A DNA stretch of 64,000 nt. Source: Cliona cf. orientalis. Its lineage: Eukaryota > Porifera > Demospongiae > Clionaida > Clionaidae. The stretch lies in NCBI GenBank assembly GCA_963930775.1, contig OZ005697.1, positions 5,850,292 to 5,914,291 of the forward strand, written 5' to 3'. The notes under the pieces were generated by a model, which worked only from the letters and a program-made list of their open reading frames with translations, made no database searches and was not told the origin of the DNA. Below are positions 34,401 through 46,400 of this stretch, piece by piece; position 1 is the first letter of the stretch, and each line of letters begins with the position of its first letter. The translations under genes were made by a program, and so were the position numbers.

Positions 34401-37400
34401 TACTTCATCTGACTTTCTTGAAAAAGCTGATGGAAAATTTAGCCACTACATGCATGGTTCATGAACTAGGATATCAATAAACTGAGTTGACTTATAATTA
34501 TTGCTCACTTCATTGTTTATACTTACAGTATTTCAACTGTTGTCTGTATAATCAGAGGATACCATATCTAAGACGAAGTCTATCATTTGGCTTGTACCAA
34601 TATGTAGGATAAGATTCTGTCGCTCCATATAGACATGTAGCTTTCCAAAATCAACAGCTTGCTCAGTTGCTAAAAGTTAGAGTTCTTGCATGGTGACAGT
34701 CTTAATACTGCACATATCTCAGCCATGAAAAGATTTTAGTGGCTGTATATCAGAAACGATAATAATCTAGTTCTTGATCATATAATTATCTGATGTTCTA
34801 AAACAAGCCTATCTGTTCCGCATCTGCAGTGCAATTCAGTGCCCCACAAGGTATTGGGCCTGTCTTTCTCCATGCACCACAGCCAGAACTCCTTGTTCAG
34901 TCTGTTTAAGGTTTGGGACACCGTCCCTCCCATTTGGTTTATGTAGGCTATTGCCAACGTGTTGTCCATCCTCAATAGGACATGAATGCTTCTCTCCTCC
35001 CTGAAGAAGCATTTGAAGGCCAAGAATGCTGCCAGCATCTCTAGGCAGTTGATGTGAAGATTCTGCTCTTCCCTGGACCAGGGGCCTCCTGTCCTGGTGC
35101 CCCAACATACAGCACCCCAGCCCATCAGCGAGGCATCCGTCTTGGCTGTGACGTTGTGTTTCTTTGTTAATAGGCTCCAATTCATAAAGTTGGTGTTCCA
35201 CTACTCGAGCTCCTCCCTTGCCATCGACGACAGCCGAATGGGGGTGCTATAATCCTGATATGATGAGCGCAGAGTGTGCTGCAGGTCTGCCTGCAACTGT
35301 CAATAGAAGAGGGGGGCCATGGTAATGGATAACATCAAGGCCATAACTTGTTCGGCTGCCAGCACTTTCCTGGCCTTTGCTCTGATGTTCTTGATCTTCT
35401 CTCCCGGAAGCTTGAGTTCCATGGATGGAGAGTCGATCTGGAACCCCAGAAAGTCTATGCTCTTCCAGGGCTCTAGCAGTGACTTGGGGGAGTTGATCAC
35501 AAATGCTAAATTCTCTAGGAGATAAACTATTGCAGTGACTTGGGGAAGTTGATCACAAATGCTAAATTCTCTAGGAGATAAACTACATGTATTCCTTTGA
35601 CATGGTCTCTTAGCATCGTCTCCAACTGTGCCTAGCCTCGTCCCCAGGCTCTCTTGGGGGAGGGGAAAAGAGAGCCGGGTAACGACTGCATGCACATGGT
35701 AAGGCAGTTTTCATAGCTAAATGGCCTTTCGAGGGGACAAAAACCAACGTTTGAGTGATTTACCTCATTTAAGCCTCCTAGACACCATCACTAGCCGATA
35801 GCAAGATACTTTTCGAGTGCTTGGGCGACTTTTGAGCTTGACTGGTAGTATACGATCAAGTAGTCCACGGATAGTATACGGAGATTTTGGCGCATGCGCA
35901 TGCAGTCGTTACCAGGCTCTCTTTTCTCCTAGCCTGGGGACGAGGCTACAACTGCGCCATGATCAGCGTATCATCTATGTACATAATTAGTCTCACGCGC
36001 ATCTCCCTCAGGACTGCTTCAACAAGTCTTTTCACATGTGTATACCCTCCATCTTGAAATGATGGTGTGGGACAAAATTGTTCAACCTCTTCAGGTTGAT
36101 AATTGGTCTGTGGCCCCCATCTTTCTTGGGGACTAGGAATATGCTGGAAAGGAAGCCGTCCTCTATCCCAGTCTTTTCTTTTGAGATTGCCCCTTTCAAG
36201 ATCGTTTGCTCAATCTCTATCTGAAGAGACTCCATCTCTTCCTTTGAGAAGTGGGGGCATGCAGGCTGATGCACTTGGTAAAGCTTGGTCAGCCATTCTT
36301 TGTGATAGCCCTGGGTTGCATCCAGTACCCACCGATTATTGCATATTTTCTCCCAGTTGCTTCTAAACAAGCTTAGCCTTCCAGCTAGTTGATTAGATTT
36401 AAAATCTAATCAAAATATTAGCTACACCGAACTGCTGTAATTGTTGAACAATTATTGAATTATATGTCTCCATAAGAGAGGGGAATACTAAAGGAAAATT
36501 TAAGAATACAGTAATATTTTAGCTGGTCTGTTCTTGCCCATCCGTCAGTTTTCTTCTTTTTCACTGACTCTTCCCTCTTCCCTTCGGAAGATAATTTTCT
36601 TTTCCTCCGTTTTGGTGGTTCCCGAACTTGGGTGGATATGGGTGGAAGCGACCCCTTCCATCATTGTAGCCTTGTCGGCTTGAAGGTGCGCTGCCCCCTT
36701 GACATGGAGCCTGAGGGCAGCGACCGTAAAAATTCTGATGAGACCTGTGTTGGGGGGCATTTGGGATCCCCAAACCTCTCCCTCATCTGCCTCCGAGAGG
36801 GGTTTGGAATTTGTTTGAGAAAGGATTCCTTGAGTACTTTTCTCGTGTTCTCTGACACAGCAAATAGCTACGATGAGGACTGTCTCATCATCCTCATCGG
36901 GCCAAATCAAGGTGTCTCCATAGTTGGGTACCTCGCTCAGCGACCTGTCAGCCCAAGGTGTAGGTCCCTCTTGACGAGGTATTGAATGTTCGTTCCCTCG
37001 TGCCTTCGGCGCGTGAGTCGAGGTGTTGCTAAGGGATAGCTCCTCTGAACTTGGCATCTCCAGTGTAGCTGATTGGGATTTGAGGGCTTCCAGCCATCTC
37101 CCGAACGTGTCCATCTTCTCCGAGATATCCTCTGGCTAATGCTATCACTGCTTCAGTGAGCCCAGAGATTGCCAAGCCGTCATTGTTGCCAGAAGCGTCG
37201 TTATCACTGGTATGACCAGTTATCACAGGTAGCGTGAGGGGTGCATCTAGGAGTCCTGCCGCTCGCAGGAACTCCAGGTTGGTGGCGATATCATCTCTGG
37301 TCATCTGTTGCTGCACATTATCTTCGTTAGTGAACTCCGTCGACATGGTGAAACTTGGTTGGTTGATGAAACTTTGAATTTTTGTCTTTGATTTTTGCAG

Positions 37401-40400
37401 TGAGCTAGAAAGAAGATTGAATAGATATGGAAAGACACTGAGTTTTATTTGATAGTCCAACTATGACATCGTAGCAGCGTGTGCAGATATTAATGAATGA
37501 TGTATAAGTACTACCAATTATCTAGCTGATTGAAACCGGAAATGAGCTAGGAAGCTAGGCTAAACATGTTGATATGGAGACTGAGCCTTCTGAAGTATAA
37601 TCGAATTTCCGGATAAGCGAGGTTGGATAATCGAGGTTGCACTGTTCCAGTAGTTGATATGCTTGTCAGTGAGCCATTTGCCTATAAGAAAAAAACCCCA
37701 GAAATAGGCTAATTCTATCTACATGCATGAACTAGAGCTCTCTAGAGCCCTTGCCGCATTACACAGCATTAGCTGCATAAGCAGGCATGCAATGACAATA
37801 ATAACTGTTATAGCACAGCAGTGTTGTTCAAGGTTCAAGGGTTTGCAAATTATATTTATAGCTAGCTAGCGCTAAGCTATTATAACTGCTGTTACTGTTA
37901 GTGTTAGCATAGAGTAGCTAATATTATGGATTGTACGCCATTACACAATACCACGTGCATGCCAGATCAGCAGATCTAGTGCAAGTAAAGCCAAGAAGCA
38001 TAGTTGATAGCCTACTGCAACCAGTGATATGTCAGTCGAGATTTAAGAACTATCGCTAGACTTACACACTGTTCTGCTTAAATTGAAGTGATCGCTGAGT
38101 CTCTCAAGAGACGAAGAAGGCACTACATAATAAATACATGTAGAACATTGTGTGTTGCTTTGATTGAACTTCTTCGTATTTGTTTCTTTTCTTTCGTTAT
38201 GATCTCTCTATCGCTATTTTTCAATTCGTATACACCGTTTCCGACATTGTGTTAGATCCTAGCCAGACTGGATTATCTTGCCACCATGTGCTTCTGAGCA
38301 GTACCGTGTAGCGGGAAATTAAAATGTTCACGAATTTCGCAATTTTACAGCAACCCGCGAAAGTTTTCTCCATGAAATTTAGGCATATCACACCCATTAT
38401 GCGATCAGTTTAACATTCCGTGAAAGTTTTCTCCGCGAAATTCTCCCTTCCTACCAATTCGCGAAAGTTTTCTCCCTCGAAAGTTTCCCGCTATACGGTA
38501 TTCTCGAGAAGAACTTGAGTTCCAGCAGGTAACTCCTCTTGTAGATACTTTCGGTTGTAGGTCTCCTTTTGATTCTTTTATGCTTTATCAATGTTCGTGT
38601 TGCTTTCTAAATGCCTCTTCTCTTAATTAGAGGAACATAGTTACTGTTTCATCAATGTTTGTATCTTGTTCATCACCATCAGTGGCAGATTGCAGGTTGT
38701 ATGTATGTACTTATGTGTATGTGGCTTGCTGTGCTCCCAGTGTTGCAAGTCAATGCTACATAATGGAGCATAGATATAATCCGATTTCGCAAAGTCAGGT
38801 CCATAGCATTGCGAGTTTATATATAGGCCTCACGAAAATTAATTAAATGTCATAATTACTTGTGACCAACTCACGAAGTGTTTTTGCAATGTACTGTATA
38901 ATTATACAAATTTAAAGGCCTGAGCATTTTGCGTATGCCAAGCTCTCTAAACAAATTTTCGATACTATATAGCGTGTAACTTTGGTGAGCATTAAATTTG
39001 TCGAAATGGCTCTCCATTGGTATTGGCAACCTTTAACATAGGCTATCTGAAGCCTTAATTGATGACCTATATAATGTAACTGAATTTGCCAAATAACTAC
39101 CAAATTACAAACCTTGCTGAAATTTCTCACTATATGGTATTCCTAATTAATTTTATGGTGTGTATGCAAGAGGGATAAAAATAGTACAAGGTGCTTAGTC
39201 TACATCAGATGTAATATATTCAATTGTCATGTATGTGCATATTTTATAAATTTTTCTTAGATAAAACAAGAAAACAGGAGAGGAGAGTTTCTTCTTCATG
39301 ATGTGGATTTTGTTAGCGCCATAGCCTATGCCAGTAAGTCCTTTACCGTAGATGATCTAGTCATAATAATACTCATTGGATGGATGTCCACAACTTGTGT
39401 AGAGAGCCAAGACCCTGCAGTATTGGAGGCAGTCCAGGCTGAAATGCTACCATTATGGAAGAAGTTTCTTTTGAATCAATTTCATGATGTTCTTCCAGGA
39501 AGTTGTATAGAACAGGTATATTTGTTTGGAAGTGCATGGTAAAACCGTTAAAGATTTTCTGACAAATTATATTGTGCAGGTTGCAAAGGATGCATTGGAA
39601 TACTATGGTGGTCAGTTATTAGTATTATTTAAGAGTACGTAGCTTGATATATTGGCTGCAGAAACAACCCTCGTCGTCTGAGAATTAGGGTTAGATATCT
39701 CAAATAGCAGTTGGTGAAGCTTGATTACATGGCTTTATCCGATTCATATCTGTGCTGATAGTGGCCAAAGTGTATTAGAGTACCACAGATTGATGGACGG
39801 ATGGCAAGGGTTATTAACCCTCGGAGCTTGCACGAGGGGTATGGTAGTCATCTTGTGACCATGCATACTCTAGTAGCTGCTACTACATATGTATGTACAC
39901 ATATCAGTGTGTGGTATATGCCATGTGGTACGATCTCGCCTTGTTATGCTTCTGATGATTTTATGACCTGAAACACAGTGCAAGCTGTTAGTGTGCTCAG
40001 GCAACTGCATCAAGGGTTTTATACAAAAGTACTTCATTTTGATTGTTTACCTTGCATTGCCCGCCATGGTGTACTTTTGGATAATTACAGAAATTAAAGA
40101 TGGTGCATCGAAGGTGTTTACGAATCAACTTTGCCTTATTCTCTCGAAGGTATGATGTGGAAGCAAGCTAATCTCTCCTGTGTAAAGTCTGTATATCAAC
40201 TAGATATGGGAGAAGGCATCACAGGAGCAACTTATGGTGATCAACACATTCGGTTGGCAGCGTTTTGAAGCGGTGCACTTGGATGTTGAAGAAGGAGGAA
40301 GGAGGGAAGAGGCAAACCAGCCTAAGAAACCTCGGCTGGAACGAAGTAACTGTACACAGATGCTTCACGATGGCTCTGAAATTGGTTTGTACTTCTATCT

Positions 40401-43400
40401 TTGTCTATACACAACATAATCAATATTTTTGTACATACACATGTAGCACTGGTGTGTGTGGAACCTATGTCTTTTCAAATTTTAAAGGTAGTCAGTGTCC
40501 CGCATCCGGTTACCATCAAGCAGGTGATAGCATAAACAATGTACACATGCATAGAGATACTTCTGTTTATGACTATAGGACTCCAGTGGTGACTGTGTGC
40601 TTGAAAATAGTATTCTAAGAGCCACTATTACCAAGGGAGGTCTGTTGAAGTCATTGATACACAAACCTTCAGCAAGGTAAGTACCTTTTGTCTAGGTTCT
40701 TGGTTGGGTAATAGATACTAATTTTCATAGCAAGTACGCTCGTTCTTGTTACACCAATACTGGCAGAACAAAATAATAGTAATATTCTTGCCAGTGTTGG
40801 TGTAACAAGAACGAGCGTACTTGCTATGCGAATTAGTACCTTTTGTCTTTTTACTTTGATTGTGTACTTTCATTGGTACCTGGGACAGTGATGCCATGAT
40901 ACTGTATGGTTATACAAGTGTAAAAACAATTGAATAAAATTGAAGGAGGAAGTAGGGATGACAATGCCAAAAAGTACACAAACAAGATTTTTAGGGATAA
41001 GAGATAATCACAACCACTATACATCCCTACGCTTGCTTTTCTTGATTATAATTACAGACCTATTGATGTCAACTTATTCAAGGCATGCTATCCTTGGAGT
41101 GTTCTTGAATTGCATGTGGGAGAAATTCATGTTCTCCCTGTCAATAATTTTTATATTATCATGCTACTCAAAAAGCAAGCGTAGGGATGTATAGTGGTTG
41201 TGATTATCTCTTATCCCTAAAAATCTTGTTTGTGTACTTTTTGGCATTGTCATCCCTACTTCCTCCTTCAATTTTATTCAATTGTTTTTACACTTGTTTC
41301 TGTTCTTTTTTATTGCATGAGTGCAACTATAGTAAGTATAGATGGGAGGTGTGCCGAAGTTCGCTCGTGCGCGTAAAAGTAGTAGCCACGCCCTTCGTTA
41401 ACTCGCCTTAGCTGTTTTCAGGCGGCCAAATAGCGATGAGACTCTAGTACTAGTATAGCTATTATTGATTTATCGACTATCTTTGTCACTACTGAGCTGG
41501 CTGTTATGTCGACTGCTGATGGCCGTGCCGCGCCCGTACGTTGAGGCCTTGAGTCTCCATATCCGGATCCCAGCGCAGTACTCTGAGCACTGCACGCGTT
41601 AGCCTCTAGCTAGGTTCGCTTTATCGCGCTCGCGCTCGCACTGGCCTAGCTCGTGCGGGAGAGCCTGGCGCTAATAGCTATGGCTAGGCTAAGCTGGCTT
41701 GGTTCGAGGCGCTAGCTAGCTAGCTGGCTTGCTAGCGGCGGTGGTGCGCGCCGCTGACTGCAGTCACGACTTCACCATGGCAACGCATTATGAGCATGCG
41801 CATTATATGATAAAAATAGCGTATCGGACACACCCTATCCTTAATGCGCCGTACACACCCACCATTATGTGACTGTAGAGATAATGCAAAACTAGCGTGT
41901 CACTGCACTGCGCGCTACAAAATAGAGTGGATTTATGTGAGAACTAAGGTGTGAGGTCCAGAGAGTGTTGAGTTAGCCCTGGAAATGACAAAGAAAGAAA
42001 GAAAGATTGACAAATGGCTATTTTATTGAACATCTGGTTCTGGCATATACAATTGAGTTGATGGATGATCTTGGTCTTGTTAGATAGATAATTTGCTATA
42101 GATTCTGATTTTGACACTTAGAAATTTCATAAAGTTACCTGTTTTGAGATATTAGGATTTTTGCAATGTATTACATATATGGAGTATCCGTGCCATCCCT
42201 ACTTATAGAGTCTACTGACTCTATGATAATATTATATATAATGGGTTGCAACATTATTGTAGTGCCACTTAGAAGTAATTAGCATGAACCTGTTTATATT
42301 ATGTAGGGAATCTATAGAGCCAGGAAAGCTTGGCAACCAGCTTGTACTGTTTGATGACATTCCTCTATTCTGGGATGCATGGGACGTGATGGAGTACCAC
42401 TTAGAGACAAGACGACCTTTGACCTGTGACGTCCATGGTGTGTCGTGTGTGCTGGACACTGGTCCACTGCGAGTAGCCCTGCAGGTTGACACTGAGATCA
42501 GCAAACAGAGCTCAATCTCCCAGATCATCAGCTTGGATGCACAGTCACCCTACCTCAGGTTTGAAACACAGGTAACAATTTCATTATGGACTAGGATATA
42601 GGACCAGGTACATAATAATCATAATGTTAATTTTGGTAGGTAAATTGGCAGGAGTGCCACAAGTTTTTGAAAGTGGAGTTTCCCTTTAACGTTCACTCTC
42701 ACGAGGCCAAGTACGAGATTCAGTTTGGTCACCTCTCACGACCTACTCACTTTAATACCTCCTGGGATCAAGCTAAGTTTGAGGTACTGCCATAGTACAG
42801 TGCAGTGCTATAATATTATTATTAGTAATTCCCTTGTCACTGGGACCTTGTTGTATTAGGTGTGTGGCCACAAGTGGGCAGATCTTTCTGAGCATGGCTT
42901 TGGTGTGGCTTTGTTGAATGATAGCAAATATGGCTACTCAACACATGGAAGCATCATGAGGCTCTCTCTGTGAGTGTGTGCACATCCTAAGTTTAGTGAG
43001 AACTATAATTATTGTGCATGTGCATGTACATGCACACTGTAGTCTTCGTGCTCCCAAGGCTCCTGATGCTAATGCTGACATGGGTCAGCATTCATTCTCT
43101 TATGCTGTAATGCCACATTCTGGTAAGTGAGCTCTTTATATTGGCGATGGTAGCTAATTCACTATACAGTGCTGCACCATGTCTTATGTTACATCAAATT
43201 TGTAATTACTGCAAAACCATCGAATTCCCAATAATGTTTTGGCCACATACCAGACGCAAGAGTGTTGTGAATGGATGGAGTTTGAGTCTATCCTAATGTT
43301 GCATTACATAGCGACGAGCGTCATCATAAAGGCGATGCAACACAACACATGGTGTAGAAAGTCATATTATTGTGAACTGACCTTAGATTGATTTGTGTCC

Positions 43401-46400
43401 ACTACAACTAATGTGTGCAGGTACACTTCAAGAAGGAAATGTTATTCAACAAGCGTACAACTTCAATTACCCATTGAGAGCGATTCAGTCAGCATACTTG
43501 GGTAAGGGGCAGTTTGGGCATTGCTCACAAGTACATTAAAGTATTTGAACTCCACAAATCTGTATTGAAAGCTTGTTTTGCCGATAATATCAGTATGCAA
43601 TAAGTATGCTGGTAAGAATATAACCTTCATTTATGTAGGTAATGATTGCTCCTTATTCAGCATCAGTAATCCTGCTGTTATTCTTGAAACCATCAAGCCA
43701 GTAAGTACACTTGTTATATGAAGCCCCTCGGGTGTATAGTTAACTTTAAACCTTACTCGATCAAAGCTATTAATTTTTAGTATTGAATGCAGTATGGCTC
43801 AACTAGTCTAGTATGCTCATATCTTGCAAAATCCTTGGTGCGTATAGGTAGCCTGCATGCTGCAAATTTACAAGCTAAGCTATCAATAACTGTTATTGTT
43901 ATTAGCAGGGTTGTGACCTCTGTATCCGAATTATGTAATATACTAGTCTTGTTTATAATTATGCCAGATCAGCAGATCTAGTACAAGTACACTCAAAAGC
44001 AAGAAGCATAGTTGCACATTGATAGCCTGCTGTCTGTCAAGTTGCAAGAACTATCGCTGTACCTGCATATTACTCTTGTTGAAATAAAGCGATTGCTGTC
44101 CATTATCCATCAAGAGCTCCTCAAAAAGCTAAGAAGGCAATGGTGGTTAGCAAATATCTCCAGAACTGAGTACAAGGCGCTACATATATTAGCATAATGC
44201 ATGCCAAAAGCCTAGTGGAATCTTATTTCAATGTATAAACTACCGTATTTCTTCTAAAAATTCGGCCCTTCTAATTATTCGGCACCCTTTACCGAATGAT
44301 TGAATATAGTCTCTAATTTTTCGGCAAAGGACGTCATGCGTATATGCTATAAACGGGAATGGAATGCGCACGCAGACAGAATGTTGAATATTAACCTCTA
44401 AAAATTCGGCGAAGCTAAAGCAATGTTATTTTCATGCCGAATTTTTAGAAGAAATACGGTAGGTACTAGTGTGGTAACAGACATACTCACACACAGAATG
44501 ACTACCCTATCCCTCATGCATGTGCCAAGTATTAACAATGGCACTACCCATGGAAGCGTCTGCAGTGCCATTGCTATTTCAGAAATGAGCAAACTAGACT
44601 AGTTGAGCCATATTAATGAGAGTGCTGAATTGGCAAATAATATTAGTCACTACATGAGCTTCTCTTATACCCACACTAATGATATTGGCACTCATGCAAA
44701 ACGTATGATTATGATTCATATTAGCATTACTTGTTATTCTATGCATTTACACATGTAAGTAGCTTATCTAATTGTTATATTAAGGCTTATATCCCGTTAC
44801 TATGTTGTTGCTAAGTAAAATATATGCCATATTGTACTAACCGCAAACTCATATTGCACTAACTGCAACGATATTGCACTAACCGCAAAGTCATATTGCA
44901 CTGTCAAATGCGCTTCAGGCAAAAGTATTGCCGAGGATCAAAGAACATCCGCTTCTTCAGCAATTCTGTGGGGCTCTGTAAAGCTGTATTAATGGAGCAT
45001 GTAGCGGGAAGAATGGCAGGAAAAAGCACGAAGCGGTTCGAAGAGATGGGCGGAGTCGTATCGTCAATCGGTCGCGAGTCTACACAGACTGAGAGAGCTA
45101 CATACATACCAAGGTAAGCTTACCGCGTAGAAGCTTTGGCATGGCAATAGGTATCCTTGCTTCTGCGCTAGGCAACAGCTTGAGCGACGAATATCAGATT
45201 CTGAACTCGATGGTGCTTATCATGCAATCGAGTTTAGTGTTGATTTGACCACACCCCTCAGCCACGGGGCGCTCTAAAGAACGATCGACGTTCGAGAGCT
45301 GACTCAGAGAGCAGCTTAGTAGACCAATACGACAAAAATGAGTTGTTCTTTCTTCTTCAGTATCCATGGTAGCTAATGCCCACGGGATATAAAATAGTTA
45401 TATCATGCGCACTCAGGATGCATGGCATTTATTGCCCTCAACCCTCCGGCGCTTTGCGCCCTCGTTCTTCGATGCAATAAATGCCATACATCCCTCGTGC
45501 CCGTGATTTATGTAACTATTACATATTATTCTATATTCGTAAGTAGTTTCAATATTATCATCTGGATATTGTTTCCAAGATCAGTTTTAAATGAAGTGAG
45601 ATAGTTTTGCCAGTGCACAGTCGTAAGAATGAACTTAATTAGTGTAGGATTATTATACTGAGATACAGATCTCTACGCTATATTTACACAACGAAGGGCC
45701 AAGGCCAATGCTGTATGTATTAATGGTGTAGAAGCCAAACTGGGATATGACTGCATGACTTGTACCAAGGGCACATGACCATAACAGCACATCATTCTAG
45801 TACTAGTAACAACGGTGCTGGTTACAAAATTAGCTCAAGCAGCACCAACGACTATATGAATCGTTGTGTGAGTCCCTACCATCAGCCCAGGGCCAGAAAT
45901 GCTATACCTTGTTTCAGATGATCAACGCTATGTACTATTCACTCAATAAAATTACTGACTGTCAAGGCTCTTTGACAATTATCATTTCGGCTGCTTGAGC
46001 GCTTGAAGAGAGTCACTAATAATTATTCTGCATCCAGTTTACTCTCTTCACTTTTAATAATAATTGTCCTTCAATCTTGATACGCTACAAGTCTATGGTA
46101 GTACTGTATATAGCACAATATACCTCTGGTAGTTATCACATCTTGTACAAATACAGTACTACTATGGACGTAATTTGCAACTAGAGCTCTGTAGAGCACA
46201 TACCCCGCATGCACATTATGTAATCTGTAGATTTACTTTTGCATGTATGGTTATAAATATTTAAATGCTGTTTGTAGCCCTGATGATGCAAAAAAGCACT
46301 AGAGGCTAGGAAGATATGAAGTTGAACTACCTATAGTTTGTTGTAGCTATCTTACATTCTGATTAGGGTTTCAAATTTCAGTTGGTGGATTCGGATAGCT

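Larger units (their letters stand above)
34778..37350 (-). pseudogene. DIRS/gypsy-like retroelement: gag-like, reverse transcriptase, RNase H, broken
   Basis: Reading right to left: a gag-like part (37350-36545) with [12 protein letters not shown] and a basic tail (PPKRRKRKL), frameshifted near 37050; the N-terminal reverse transcriptase (36370-36032) with [20 protein letters not shown]; the active-site motif [11 protein letters not shown] (35960-35995); then, beyond an inserted [23 protein letters not shown]; and an RNase H (35185-34778) with [21 protein letters not shown] and [15 protein letters not shown]. No protease, integrase or tyrosine recombinase was found before the similarity ends. 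The RT/RNase H style resembles DIRS/Ngaro elements. Breaks are a MITE insertion, a tandem duplication and frameshifts. Confidence 0.75.

Noticed and set aside
44896-45117. 73-codon ORF ending in a good donor-like site (CAAG/GTAAGC)
   Set aside because: Lies in MAN2C1 intron 29, has no phase-compatible partner, and adds nothing expected in the mannosidase; no similarity recognised.
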